64,000 nucleotides of DNA from Acidobacteria bacterium UBA2990 (lineage in GTDB: Bacteria; Acidobacteriota; Vicinamibacteria; Vicinamibacterales; UBA8438), in assembly GCA_002347025.1 (NCBI GenBank), contig DEAE01000023.1, forward strand, positions 108,240 to 172,239, written 5' to 3'. Under the pieces are notes generated by a model. The model had not been told where the DNA came from, searched no databases, and worked only from the letters and a program-made list of their open reading frames with translations. The position numbers were made by a program, and so were the translations under genes. Each line of letters opens with the position of its first letter. Position 1 is the stretch's first letter. This document shows positions 1 to 9,280 of the stretch, piece after piece.

Positions 1-788
1 CCGCTGAGGGGCTGATCGATCAGAACATGATTTTTGACTAGACCAAACAGCGTTTTGTAACTTGGCAATGGCAATCGCAGAGGGCCTGCTATTTGCTGCG
101 GTCCGTGGGCATCTGCGCCTGCTAGAGCTGTAGTATGCCGCGTATGAAGAGTCTGGTCCCAGGCTTGGAGAGCACTGGGACGACTCATCAAACGTAGCAG
201 TGCATAGGTTGGGTTGAAAGGATACATGAGGGTCGAGAACACCAAATTAATTAGTCCAGCAGTCCGCCATTGAGTGTCGCCGTTGACGACCTCGATTCCC
301 CAGTCTCCTGGTAATTCCCAGCCAGTCCACCTTAAGCCATTGCGAGGATGTTCAGGGTGAGCGGCGAATGCGAGTCCGTGCGAGCCGTGGATGTCTTCTA
401 GAGTATCGAGACCGTCTGCCGAAAAACGGTAGGGTTGAACTGGTAGGCCAACGGCCAGTATGTGACCCTCGTTTATTGAAATTTCGCTACCGATGATGGT
501 CAGTAGTCCAGTGTCGTTGTAGCCCTCTTTAGCCTTGCCTGAGAGGGTGTTGTGATCGGTCACTATCAGGAAGTCTGCATTCGAAGCTGCCGCGGCCAAT
601 TGAACATCTTCGAGTGTGCCGCTCCCGTCAGAATAGGTCGTGTGAACGTGAGCTAGTCCGGATACTCTTGCAAATTTTTCCGACAGGGTCACCTCGGAGA
701 TCGAGAGGGGATGCCAGAGTAGCGCACGCACTACAGGCACTGCGAAAATGATCGTGGTTGCCAGACATAGAGCCGCTCTGTGTGTCAT
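1..788 (-). CDS. PHP-domain metal-dependent phosphoesterase, 3' truncated by the window edge
   Basis: The 262 codons visible run off the left edge, so the C-terminus is missing. An N-terminal hydrophobic stretch (about residues 5-24) suggests export or membrane anchoring. The PHP metal-site motifs appear in order: H47-x-H49, D78-H79, G-S-E at 100-102, H109, A-H-P-x-H at 142-146 and the diagnostic GADAHG at 224-229. PHP proteins hydrolyse phosphoesters at a multinuclear metal centre; the substrate here cannot be told. The ATG at 788 has GAGG about 8 bases upstream on the minus strand. A second PHP-type protein lies at 49.4-50.8 kb but differs in size and motif spacing. The family call is sure, the substrate unknown. 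Confidence 0.85.
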   Translation of the reverse strand, partial: MTHRAALCLATTIIFAVPVVRALLWHPLSISEVTLSEKFARVSGLAHVHTTYSDGSGTLEDVQLAAAASNADFLIVTDHNTLSGKAKEGYNDTGLLTIIGSEISINEGHILAVGLPVQPYRFSADGLDTLEDIHGSHGLAFAAHPEHPRNGLRWTGWELPGDWGIEVVNGDTQWRTAGLINLVFSTLMYPFNPTYALLRLMSRPSALQAWDQTLHTRHTTALAGADAHGPQQIAGPLRLPLPSYKTLFGLVKNHVLIDQPLS

Positions 789-1092
789 GACCGGGCCTCA
801 GGCAGCGGTTGATACCGGTATGATGGGACTTGGTTGGGCTGTGGTATCGACCGTATCGAAGAAACCATTCGACTGATGGTGGTGCTGTGGTTGCGTTTAG
901 CATGTGGAAGGAATTGGAGTGGAGTCCGTTAATTCCAACCTGCTTTAGCAAATGCGTTCCATCCTGCCAGGGTAATGGCAACCGGCAGCCCGCCGCTATA
1001 GCCTGGCCAGTCGGCTAGTCCAAGGTGTGTGATGAAAGCCTTGAGCCTATTCCCTCTCAACCGGACATGGAAAGACTGTGCAGAATGCCGTG
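789..1092. other. Gene-free gap of 304 bases
   Basis: It lies between two minus-strand genes and must hold the promoter of the PHP gene unless that gene is co-transcribed. Short open frames exist on both strands but lack a convincing start site or protein-like composition. I see no tRNA, riboswitch or strong hairpin. Confidence 0.4.
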
Positions 1093-1542
1093 TCACCTAG
1101 CGAAAGCTTGGATTGCTGCCAGAATCGCTAATGGCAATATCAGTATTTGGAGCAGAATGAAGACGGCTCTTGCTGTGGCATGGATCGGTCCGTTGCCAGT
1201 GCCTAATCCAGATCCAACGAAAGCCCCAAGGGCACTAGCAAGGAGACCAAGAGTGAGGTCGCCGAGCACAATGCCAAAGACCACCCCAATGGCAATACCA
1301 GTGCCGATAGGAGCGATGGGTGAGGCACTGGTTTTCATCTGGCCGTAGGTGGTGGCGAACCATAGCAATACGAAGATAGCAGCGGCCGAGGTGAATACCG
1401 TAGTCCTCACCGGGTAGTCCGGAGGCAGTGTGTAGTCCATCATCAGCCAGTAGGGCAGAAGGGCGATTACAAAAAAGAGGACGCTGGCCAAGATCCAGAA
1501 GAGCAGGTGGCCGGCTGGTCCAAGCTGCTGGTTTTTGGGCAT
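1093..1542 (-). CDS. Small integral membrane protein of unknown function
   Basis: This is a 149-residue hydrophobic protein with about four predicted membrane spans: two near residues 10-35 and 45-65, and two in the glycine- and alanine-rich second half. I do not recognise a family. The frame could extend to 1596, but the ATG at 1542 is chosen because GGAG lies about 6 bases upstream and the longer N-terminus looks untranslated. It sits alone between the PHP gene and a divergently transcribed secreted-protein gene, so context gives no clear role. Confidence 0.6.
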   Translation of the reverse strand: MPKNQQLGPAGHLLFWILASVLFFVIALLPYWLMMDYTLPPDYPVRTTVFTSAAAIFVLLWFATTYGQMKTSASPIAPIGTGIAIGVVFGIVLGDLTLGLLASALGAFVGSGLGTGNGPIHATARAVFILLQILILPLAILAAIQAFAR

Positions 1543-1825
1543 ATCAACTCCAGTCAAAATTGGCTCTAGTTTGAGGGTTAAGCTATGTGGTGTCAAACGA
1601 GGCCGAGATCATGACATCGGTGTCGACTTAGAATCTATGGGCGAGGCATGGATTGCCTGGGATGGAAAGCGCAGGTTCCGTATCGAATTCGATATGGTTG
1701 GAGGGAGTCACGGAAACCTCCGTGTGTAGTTCTAGGATTCTCGCTGGAGCGATATGAGTCGAGTCGTTAGAATCAGGACCAAGGGCCATCGCCCGTTGGA
1801 TCTAGCATAGTTGAAGGAGGGACGA

Positions 1826-2836
1826 ATGCGTCGAAGCTTGGTGGTTGGAACCGGTTTGGGAATGGTGTTGATGGTCTGGGGATTGATGGTGCCCACGGTT
1901 GTGGTGGGGCAGGTTGTTGAGACGGATTGGACGTTGCCTCGGACGGCGGATGGTGACCCAGACCTGCAGGGTGTTTGGGCCAACAACAACGCGACCCCGC
2001 TTGAGCGTCCTGAGAAGTGGGCGGGCAAGGCGTCATTGACTGATGAGGAATTAGCGTCGCTGCAGGTGGCAGCTCTGGGAGCTGTCGGAGATGGTGATGC
2101 CTTATTTGGAGATCAATTAGTCTTGGCAGCCATCGAGGGGATCGAAGCCACTTCTTACGATCCAACAACAGGTAATTACAACCAATTCTGGATTGTGGAA
2201 CGGAATTTCACTGATCAGACCTCTTTGGTCGTGGATCCTCCAGATGGCCGGATTCCTGACCTCACACCACAGGCTAGGGCGCGACGGCGAGAAGCTGCGG
2301 ATTATAGGCGTGTTCATCCGGCCGATAGCTACGCGGACAGGCCACTCCAGGAGCGTTGTGTTACCTATGGTGTTCCCACACTGGGAGCAGGCTATAACAG
2401 TTACTACCAAATTTTTCAGAGCGCAGACTATGTGGTGATCTTGAACGAGATGATTCATGATGCAAGGGTCATTCCCATGACCGGTCAACCTCACCTTCCG
2501 GAGGATGTTAGGCAGCTGCATGGTGACTCCAGAGGATATTGGGAAGGCGACACTTTGGTTATTGAGACGACGAACTACTCAGCGTCGGCATCCTTCAGGG
2601 GATCATCAGATGCTCTTACAATGGTCGAGCGATTGACCCGGGTCGCTCCGGCGGTACTCGACTACGAGGTGACTCTTAAAGACTCGACCACGTGGACTCG
2701 ACCATGGACAGTTCTTATCCCACTGACGGGAAGTGAAGAACCGATGTTCGAGTACGCCTGCCACGAGGGCAATATTGGAATGGAGGGGATCCTCGCTGGC
2801 CATCGTGCCGAAGAGCGAGCTGCACGCTCTAGGTAA
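1826..2836 (+). CDS. Secreted protein of the recurring 'PDLQGVW' family, copy 1
   Basis: This 336-residue protein has a clear Sec signal peptide (about residues 1-28, ending VVVGQ). It is one of four closely related copies in the window; the others end at 11682, 46979 and 49336. Shared landmarks are an RTADGDPDLQGVW-like N-terminus followed by ATPLERP, a central VDPPDGRIP, an ERC motif before the middle, WEGDTLVIETTNYS, and a C-terminal YACHEGNIGMEGIL. The cysteines in ERC and ACHE are shared by the copies, perhaps as a disulfide. No catalytic function is known to me. The start is fixed by AAGGAGG at 1814-1820; a TTG at 1811 would include the ribosome-binding site. It is followed by a secreted peptidase in the same direction. 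Confidence 0.8.
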   Translation: MRRSLVVGTGLGMVLMVWGLMVPTVVVGQVVETDWTLPRTADGDPDLQGVWANNNATPLERPEKWAGKASLTDEELASLQVAALGAVGDGDALFGDQLVLAAIEGIEATSYDPTTGNYNQFWIVERNFTDQTSLVVDPPDGRIPDLTPQARARRREAADYRRVHPADSYADRPLQERCVTYGVPTLGAGYNSYYQIFQSADYVVILNEMIHDARVIPMTGQPHLPEDVRQLHGDSRGYWEGDTLVIETTNYSASASFRGSSDALTMVERLTRVAPAVLDYEVTLKDSTTWTRPWTVLIPLTGSEEPMFEYACHEGNIGMEGILAGHRAEERAARSR

Positions 2837-2940
2837 CTGGTTTTGGGTCGCCTTTCTGCATGTCAATCGAGTTGTTCGTTAAGTAATGGCCCAGAATTTT
2901 CGTCTGAGGTAATTAGTCTAAGCGGCTTGAAGGGTGCTCT

Positions 2941-4227
2941 ATGAAGAATCCATTACTGACGGTGGGGTTCTGGTTGGTCATATGTGGTGCTCCGATAGCT
3001 ACCGCTCAAGCAACTCAGATTGACTATGACGCTGCAATCCAGGCATTGGCTTCTAGGTCCTCAGTAAGCGAGGGTCTTCAATTTATACGTGACCTTGAGT
3101 CGACTTCAGAAAGGGTTCTCATTGAACTTACAGAGATTCCAGCACCTCCCTTTGGAGAAGAGAGGCGGGCGCAGCGGTTTGCAGAGCTGCTTCGAGGGCT
3201 AGGGCTTGGGGATGTAAGGGTCGACCAAGTTGGAAATGTAGTAGCGCGGAGAAGGGGCGTTGGAGGGGGTGAGGCAGTTGCGATTGTCGCACATCTCGAC
3301 ACCGTGTTTCCGCAGAATACGGATGTGACAGTAAGGCGGCGAGGTGGCCGTTTGTATGCTCCAGGTATCGGAGATGACACCAGAGGGTTGGTGTTGTTGC
3401 TGAATCTAGCCCGAGCTTTGGAGAGGCTGAGGGTGCAGACTGTTGCAGATATCTTGTTTGTTGGTAGCGTCGGTGAGGAGGGAGTAGGTGACCTGCGAGG
3501 AGTGAGATACCTTCTGCAAGAGGAAGGCGCTCGGATTGACCAGTTCATCGCGATTGACGGAGGTAGTGATAGCCGGATTGTCAATCAGGCACTTGGTTCT
3601 CGACGATATATTGTGCGGGTGATTGGTCCAGGTGGACACTCTTGGGGAGATTTTGGGAGGGCTAATCCAGCACATGCTTTGTCGAGGGCTATTTACTACT
3701 TTGATGTTGAAGCGTCAGAGGTAGTCAATTCTGGTCAGAGGGCGAGTTACAACATCGGTAGGATTGGCGGTGGAACTTCGGTCAACTCGGTTCCCCATGA
3801 GGCGTGGGCCGAAGTTGACATGCGGTCGGTGGACCCGGAACAAGTCGATCGTCTGGAGAGGGCTCTACGTCTGTCTGTTGAGCGGGCCCTAGACGAACAG
3901 AACCGAACTCGTGGGTCTGGTGCAGCGCTCCTGACCGAGTTCGAGCTAATTGGCGATCGCCCCTCAGGTAGTGTGCCGCGAGGGGTCCCATTGGTTGAGC
4001 GAGCGTTGGCTGCGACAAAATTCTTGGGTTTGCGGCCGGAATTAGGGGCGGCCTCGACCGATGCTAACCTGGCAATCGCGGCAGGTATTCCGGCCGTGAC
4101 CCTAAGTCGAGGAGGCCAGGGAGGAGGGGCGCACTCTCCGGATGAATGGTGGTCATCCCGGAACGCTCATGTAGGCGTGCAGCGGGCGTTGCTTGTGCTT
4201 CTAGCATCGGCTGGTCTCGCCGAGTGA
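2941..4227 (+). CDS. Secreted M20-family metallopeptidase (PepT/CPG2-like)
   Basis: This 428-residue protein has a signal peptide (about residues 1-23). M20 dizinc peptidases remove amino acids from peptides or hydrolyse N-acyl amino acids. Visible metal and catalytic motifs are A-H-L-D-T (H118, D120), G-I-G-D-D (D145/D146), the catalytic pair GEEG (E179-E180), D205 within an IDGG motif and a C-terminal G-G-A-H-S-P-D. GPGGHSWGDFG near 231-241 matches the start of the dimerisation (lid) domain. Length suits a two-domain M20 enzyme. It lies about 100 bases after a copy of the recurring secreted family and may be co-transcribed with it. The family is clear; peptidase versus other amidohydrolase use is open. 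Confidence 0.85.
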   Translation: MKNPLLTVGFWLVICGAPIATAQATQIDYDAAIQALASRSSVSEGLQFIRDLESTSERVLIELTEIPAPPFGEERRAQRFAELLRGLGLGDVRVDQVGNVVARRRGVGGGEAVAIVAHLDTVFPQNTDVTVRRRGGRLYAPGIGDDTRGLVLLLNLARALERLRVQTVADILFVGSVGEEGVGDLRGVRYLLQEEGARIDQFIAIDGGSDSRIVNQALGSRRYIVRVIGPGGHSWGDFGRANPAHALSRAIYYFDVEASEVVNSGQRASYNIGRIGGGTSVNSVPHEAWAEVDMRSVDPEQVDRLERALRLSVERALDEQNRTRGSGAALLTEFELIGDRPSGSVPRGVPLVERALAATKFLGLRPELGAASTDANLAIAAGIPAVTLSRGGQGGGAHSPDEWWSSRNAHVGVQRALLVLLASAGLAE

Positions 4228-4619
4228 AGATCCGCCCAGTTGCAGAGCAGCGATCTGGAGTAGGCCTAGGGAGAAATCCTTTGAGTGCCCAGCCAGCTCG
4301 AGACAACTGTTAGTAGTATTAGGCCGTCGTCGGAGGGTGTTCGATTCCGGCTAAACGTGCTGGCTTTTCTCCCGTGACAGCCCTCTTCTTAGCCCAGCGA
4401 TGCTGTCGGCCCGGGTCTGGTCGATTTCACGGGACGTTGATACCGCCTACTGTTGGTGTCTTTGGGATCTCTGGAGTTGCTGCTACTTTCAATGTTACCC
4501 GGGAAGAGGGTGATGATGGATGATGCATTACCGAGAAAGGAGCAACACACCGACCCATGAACAGGCCGGCGCGTTGCTATCGACGTTCTCGCAACATAGA
4601 CGGTGACGTTGCCTTGCTG
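4228..4619. other. Gap of 392 bases between convergent genes
   Basis: The M20 peptidase gene and the fumarylacetoacetase-like gene end towards each other across this stretch, so it should contain terminators. I found no strong hairpin with a T-run. A 31-codon frame from about 4557 lies too far from its AAGGAG and overlaps the neighbouring gene, so I do not call it. Confidence 0.4.
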
Positions 4620-5771
4620 TCAGCGATCGAGGTAGGACGCGGTCGGTGGTAGCTGGGCGCCGGACAAGTCGCCTGGGACACCCTCCTCGGCTACGACCCT
4701 ATGATTCAGTGTGCCGATTCCCTCGATACTGGCGCTGATCGTCTCGCCCGCCTGTAGGTATCCAGAGCCTGTCGCGCGTTCTACGCGGCCGGCGCCAGTT
4801 CCACCGGATGTCCCACTTTGTAGAACGTCACCCGGGTAGACAGTGATGAGAGACGACGCATATTCGATCAGTTCCGGAATATTGTGGATCATGTCCCCGG
4901 CTCTGGCCTCTTGGACGGTCACACCATCGATGACCAAGCTCTGGTGTAGACGCTCCATCGGGTCGCCGTAGAACTCTTTTGGAACGATCCACGGACCATG
5001 GGGCGCGAAGGTGTCGTGACCTTTACCGACGAACCAGTCTGAACGTGTCGCGTTGCCGCCCGGGGGGCGCCCACCACGATCGGATATGTCCATGGCGACC
5101 ATGTAGCCGAACACATGGTCGTATGCACGGCTGGCGGAGATGTACTTGCCCGTCCGGCCGAATACGATAGCCATCTCGACTTCCCATTCGATCCGATCAC
5201 GGCCGAATGGCATCACGACGTCATCGCCGCTGCCGATGACCGCGCCACGGCTGGGCTTGAGGAACAGGTAGGGAACTCCACGCTGCTCCTGCCGTTCACG
5301 GGTTCGTGCTTGCAGTTCCTCTTCGGTACAGCCCTCACACGCGTGGGTGTAGAAGTTGACCGCCGCGTTCATGATCTTGCCGGGATACATGATGGGAGGT
5401 CGAATGCGCAGTTCCGACACGTCGTAGACGTAGTCGGCTCGATTGCTTCCAGAGAGTCGGTTATTGCCGACGGTGTCGTTGACGATTTCATAGAGTCGGT
5501 ATTTGAGGCCGTATTCATAGCGGCCGATAAGTTCCAGCATGTCCTCCGGCATGGGGACAGTGGAATACTCTGGGTTCGATTCGAGTGCCATGTTGGCGAC
5601 TTCGATATCGATGACTAGGGAGTCCCTGAGGACAACCCCCACATGTGGCACACCATGGATGTTGAAGGTGCCTACCTTGAAGGGTTCAGCAGGCGTGACA
5701 TCCGTTTGGGCTGAGGCCCCCACAGCGCAGGCAAGCGCCACGACAAGGGCAAGAGTTAGAATTCTTCGCAT
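4620..5771 (-). CDS. Exported fumarylacetoacetate hydrolase family protein
   Basis: This 383-residue protein starts with a Sec signal peptide (residues 1-21, ending GASAQ), which is unusual because FAH-fold enzymes normally act in the cytosol on 2-oxo acids, acylpyruvates or ureidoacids. Family landmarks are GKIMNAAVNFYTHACEG (131-147), a YLFLKPS stretch followed by VIGSGDD, acidic metal ligands in IEWEVEMAIVFG (E195/E197), D228 in AMDISDRGG, and a GKGHDTFAPHGPW segment that forms part of the substrate pocket in relatives. The C-terminal GD-LQSGTSGGTGAGR is also typical. The start has AGAGGAG about 6 bases upstream. It stands alone on the minus strand; substrate unknown. Confidence 0.85.
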   Translation of the reverse strand: MRRILTLALVVALACAVGASAQTDVTPAEPFKVGTFNIHGVPHVGVVLRDSLVIDIEVANMALESNPEYSTVPMPEDMLELIGRYEYGLKYRLYEIVNDTVGNNRLSGSNRADYVYDVSELRIRPPIMYPGKIMNAAVNFYTHACEGCTEEELQARTRERQEQRGVPYLFLKPSRGAVIGSGDDVVMPFGRDRIEWEVEMAIVFGRTGKYISASRAYDHVFGYMVAMDISDRGGRPPGGNATRSDWFVGKGHDTFAPHGPWIVPKEFYGDPMERLHQSLVIDGVTVQEARAGDMIHNIPELIEYASSLITVYPGDVLQSGTSGGTGAGRVERATGSGYLQAGETISASIEGIGTLNHRVVAEEGVPGDLSGAQLPPTASYLDR

Positions 5772-5984
5772 ATAGCTCCTCTTTCGCGTGAATGGTTGGT
5801 CGCGAGGATCCTCTTGTACCCTTCGGTAGCCCAGAGTGTCAAGCGACGGTTGCTTGGTGAACTCGATAATGCTACCTAGATCCTAAAGGTCTGAACAGAA
5901 GATTGGTGTGTCGCCGGTATGGGGATCTGACGGCAAGGAGTATTATCAACCGGGGCCTGGAGCCCCGTTGGAGGGGCCGTTATC

Positions 5985-7271
5985 TTGGTGCGTTGCGGAT
6001 TGAGGAAAGTTTTATTGCCAGCCCGCACAATCTTGGGAGCTCTTGTCTTTTCGTTCGGGCTTGGAGGCGTAGGCGAGGAAGCACTAGGTCAGGCTGCTAC
6101 CGCCGATGGTCTGCGTGTATTTATCGATTGCGGGAGAGGATGTGATTTTGACTTTCTGAGGCGGGAGATCGTGTTTGTGGACTACGTCAGGGATCGGCAG
6201 GATGCCGAGGTCCATGTCTTGGTGACAGATCAAGGTAGTGGGGCTGGCCGTCAGTTTACACTGGATTTTATAGGACTTGGCGATTTCTCAGGTCGAGATG
6301 TCCGCTATTTTTATTCTGAGAGTCGGACCAACACCGATGATGAGACCCGGCGAGGGATTGCTCAGGTTCTGCGGGTTGGGTTTCTTCACTACATCATCGA
6401 AACTCCGCTGGCGCAACAGATTGAGATTGCGGCCGTCCGCGGTCGTGATGGCCTGGATCAGGTCATGTCGCAGCCCGATGATGACCCGTGGGATTTCTGG
6501 GTGTTTCGCGTTAGAGCGAACGCGCGGGCGTCAGGAGAGGCTTCTCGGAGGGATCGTCGTGTTGAAGGTAGTGCCTCCGCCAATCGCACGACGGAGGACT
6601 GGATACTTAGAGCCGAAGTTGATGGTGAGTATCGGGATCGGGTCACGGAGCTAAGCACAGGGGCCTTTGTAGACGTTCGTAGAAGCTATGAGTTAGAAGG
6701 CCAGGTCGTAAAGAGTCTAGGGGAACACTGGGGCGCCTCAATTCGCGGTGACACCAGTGGTTCGACTTATCTCAATCAAGACCAGCGGATTCGTTTGCTT
6801 CATGGGATTGAGTACAACATCTTCCCGTATTCTGAATCATCTCGACGGAGTTTGACCATCGCGTATGAGGTAGGGGTGGAATCTTTCGATTATGCGAGTG
6901 AGACGATCTTTGGCAAGACGGAAGAAACATTGGCGACACACGAGATCGACGGGACATTTGATGTTGAACAACCGTGGGGAGATAGCCGAGTGAGAGTGCG
7001 GTATAACGCCTATCTTGGTGATTTTGGCAAATATCGTACTTCCTTTTTTGGTGATCTTTCCTTTCGAATCGTGCGAGGGTTCTCTGTGTTTGTTAGTGGA
7101 AGTAGCTCGCTGATTCGCGATCAGTTGTACCTGACAAAGAGAGATTTGACGGATGAAGAGATTTTGATCGAGCGTCGCCAGTTAGCGACCGATTCTCGCT
7201 ATCGCGTCTCGTTTGGGGTGAGCTATACCTTCGGATCTATTTTTAATAACGTTGTGAATCCTCGCTTCTAG
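5985..7271 (+). CDS. Putative outer-membrane beta-barrel-like protein
   Basis: This 428-residue protein has a hydrophobic N-terminus suggesting a signal peptide ending near EALGQ. Residues about 43-170 form a soluble part with RVFIDCGRGCDFDFLRREI at its start. The second half alternates polar and hydrophobic residues, is rich in Tyr, Phe, Arg and Ser, and ends ...NPRF; a terminal Phe is the usual sorting signal of outer-membrane barrels. I do not recognise a named family. The start is TTG at 5985 or GTG at 5988, about 10 bases after GGAGGGG at 5970-5976. An ATP-grasp gene follows 27 bases later and a PepSY gene after that, suggesting one transcription unit. Confidence 0.6.
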   Translation: MVRCGLRKVLLPARTILGALVFSFGLGGVGEEALGQAATADGLRVFIDCGRGCDFDFLRREIVFVDYVRDRQDAEVHVLVTDQGSGAGRQFTLDFIGLGDFSGRDVRYFYSESRTNTDDETRRGIAQVLRVGFLHYIIETPLAQQIEIAAVRGRDGLDQVMSQPDDDPWDFWVFRVRANARASGEASRRDRRVEGSASANRTTEDWILRAEVDGEYRDRVTELSTGAFVDVRRSYELEGQVVKSLGEHWGASIRGDTSGSTYLNQDQRIRLLHGIEYNIFPYSESSRRSLTIAYEVGVESFDYASETIFGKTEETLATHEIDGTFDVEQPWGDSRVRVRYNAYLGDFGKYRTSFFGDLSFRIVRGFSVFVSGSSSLIRDQLYLTKRDLTDEEILIERRQLATDSRYRVSFGVSYTFGSIFNNVVNPRF

Positions 7272-7298
7272 TTAAGCCGACAATCTGGGGTGTTAGAC

Positions 7299-8240
7299 AT
7301 GAGTCGGATCTACGTCATTCATGAGAACAATGAGTGGGTCGAACCACTACGAGACAAGCTCAGTGTCCGGGGACTGCCATTTGAGGAGTGGTTCTTGAAT
7401 ACAGGTGCTGTTGACTTGGGAAAGACGCCTCCTGAGGGAGTGTTTTACAACCGGATGAGTGCTTCCTCGCACAGTCGCGATCATCGCTACGCACCTGAAT
7501 ATACCGCCGCGGTCATTGCATGGCTTGAGAATCACGGACGACGTGTCTTGAATGGGGGCAGAGCTCTGCAATTGGAAATCAGTAAAGTTGCGCAATATAC
7601 CGCCCTTGAAGCTGAGGGCGTGCGGGTGCCTAGGACGGTGGCAGCGGTAGGAAGTGCCGAGTTGATCGCTGCCGCGGAGGATTTCCAGAGGCCATTTATC
7701 ACGAAACATAATCGTGCCGGCAAGGGGCTCGGTGTGAGACTGTTTCAGGATGTCACTGCTTTGACAGGCTATGTTAATGGTCCCGAGTTTGTGCCGTCAG
7801 TGGACGGGATTACCCTATTGCAGGAATATATAGCTTCTCCTAAGCGGGTCATTACGCGAGTGGAGTTTGTTGGTTGCCGTTTGCTCTACGCGCTTGAGGT
7901 TGACACCAGCCAAGGCTTTGAATTGTGCCCAGCTGATGCGTGTCGTGTTGATGATGCGTTTTGTCCAGTGGGTGAGGAGCCAGGTTTGCTGTTTCGCATT
8001 CAAGACCGATTCGAGCATCCACTGGTGGCAGCCTATCAAAGAGTGATGGCCGCTAACGATATTCATATTGCCGGTATCGAGTTTGTTGTTGATAGTGAGG
8101 GGGTCCCCTATACCTATGACATCAATACAAATACCAATTACAACACTGAGGCGGAAGAGAAAGCTGGGCGTTCTGGCATGGACGTGATCGCTGAATATCT
8201 GGGACGGGAATTAGTGAGAGTGGAACGGGCGGCTTCCTAG
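7299..8240 (+). CDS. ATP-grasp ligase (RimK-like)
   Basis: This 313-residue protein has no signal peptide. ATP-grasp enzymes form carboxylate-amine or related bonds through an acyl-phosphate. Visible features include FITKHNRAGKGLGVRLF (ATP-binding Lys and Gly-rich loop), LLQEYIASP (adenine/ribose contact), and the metal-binding end GIEFVVDSEGVPYTYDINTNTNYN, shown here in part as YTYDINTNTNYN with its Asp/Asn ligands. The N-terminal about 90 residues (IYVIHENNEWVEPL) resemble the substrate domain of RimK-type ligases. The ATG at 7299 has GGGG about 8 bases upstream and is preferred to GTG at 7290. It lies between a putative barrel protein and a PepSY membrane protein; what it ligates is unknown. 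Confidence 0.8.
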   Translation: MSRIYVIHENNEWVEPLRDKLSVRGLPFEEWFLNTGAVDLGKTPPEGVFYNRMSASSHSRDHRYAPEYTAAVIAWLENHGRRVLNGGRALQLEISKVAQYTALEAEGVRVPRTVAAVGSAELIAAAEDFQRPFITKHNRAGKGLGVRLFQDVTALTGYVNGPEFVPSVDGITLLQEYIASPKRVITRVEFVGCRLLYALEVDTSQGFELCPADACRVDDAFCPVGEEPGLLFRIQDRFEHPLVAAYQRVMAANDIHIAGIEFVVDSEGVPYTYDINTNTNYNTEAEEKAGRSGMDVIAEYLGRELVRVERAAS

Positions 8241-8259
8241 GGGAAATGGGCGAGAGGCG

Positions 8260-9159
8260 ATGACGAATTCAGGTGGTTGGATCACACATCCGCAGCGAGT
8301 GTGGCTACGGAAAGCCTTCTTTCAGATTCATCTATGGACAGGAGTGGGCATAGGGCTCTACGTGGTGATGATCAGTCTTACGGGTGCCGTGCTGATTTAT
8401 CGGAGCGAGCTTCGTCAATATTTTGACCCTCAACCGCAGGTCGTTCGGATTTCTGGACCTCGTCTCAGTGCCGCAGAGCTCGTTACAGCTACCCAGCGGA
8501 TATTTCCTGACGGTTCTGTTGCAGTATGGACTGACCCAGAGGAACCGACTCACGCAGTCACGATGTCGGTAGCTTCTGCTGAGACTGGCCGGCAGCAATT
8601 TTTGTTTGATCCGTACAGTGGTGAATATTTGGGCCATGCACTGCCGTGGGGCTGGCGTTTAACTACCTGGCTGCTTGATCTGCATGACAATTTGTTGACT
8701 GGTGAGACCGGCCGAATAGTGAATGGTATAGGTGCTGTGCTGTTGACCATGCTTGCGGTGACGGGTGCGGTCATTTGGTGGCCAGGGCTTGGCAGTTGGC
8801 GTCGTAGCGTGCTGGTTGACTGGGGAGAGAACTGGCGCCGTCTGACGTGGACTCTCCACAGCGTGCTGGGAATCTGGACGCTTCTATTTACCTTGATTTG
8901 GGGAATCACAGGAATTTACCTTGCCTTTCCTGGTCTGTTCACTACCGTGGTCGACTATTTGGAGCCTTTCGACGAAGAGAGTTTTGACCCGCGGGTTGGC
9001 GACAATGTGCTCTATTGGTTCACCCGGTTGCATTTTGGTCGATTTGGAGGTTGGTTCACGAAGGTGATCTGGACCTTAGTGGGATTGGTTCCTCCGGTTA
9101 TGTTCGTTACCGGCCTCCTAATGTGGTGGAATAGGGTCATTCGCCCAAAACGAGCATAG
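8260..9159 (+). CDS. PepSY-associated TM-helix protein
   Basis: This 299-residue inner-membrane protein has four hydrophobic segments: around 25-47 (IHLWTGVGIGLYVVMISLTG), 153-175, 195-225 and 270-293. It has the PepSY_TM layout with histidines at or near the helices (IHLWTG, DLHDN, LHSVLG, LHFG), which may ligand haem. Relatives are often annotated as iron-uptake or flavin/siderophore reductase components. The periplasmic loop between the first two helices carries the PepSY-like part. GAGAGG precedes the ATG by about 3 bases. It closes a probable three-gene unit with the barrel-like and ATP-grasp genes. The family is fairly sure, the role is not. Confidence 0.8.
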   Translation: MTNSGGWITHPQRVWLRKAFFQIHLWTGVGIGLYVVMISLTGAVLIYRSELRQYFDPQPQVVRISGPRLSAAELVTATQRIFPDGSVAVWTDPEEPTHAVTMSVASAETGRQQFLFDPYSGEYLGHALPWGWRLTTWLLDLHDNLLTGETGRIVNGIGAVLLTMLAVTGAVIWWPGLGSWRRSVLVDWGENWRRLTWTLHSVLGIWTLLFTLIWGITGIYLAFPGLFTTVVDYLEPFDEESFDPRVGDNVLYWFTRLHFGRFGGWFTKVIWTLVGLVPPVMFVTGLLMWWNRVIRPKRA

Positions 9160-9280
9160 ATTTATAGACCTTGAGGAGGCCTGATCGAGGTCTCGCTGGC
9201 CTGGAACGGTGTAAGATTGTACGGTCTGTGCACAAGGGATCATTATAGCTGGGTGCGTCGGTGTAGAGTGGGAGGTAGAG

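Noticed and set aside
4338..4358. A TTCGATT sequence resembling a tRNA T-loop
   Set aside because: The flanking bases do not form a T-stem, and no acceptor, D or anticodon arms are found.
4557..4652. A 31-codon frame after AAGGAG in the convergent gap
   Set aside because: The spacing to the ATG is about 14 bases, it overlaps the 3' end of the FAH-family gene and the product is Arg-rich with no features.
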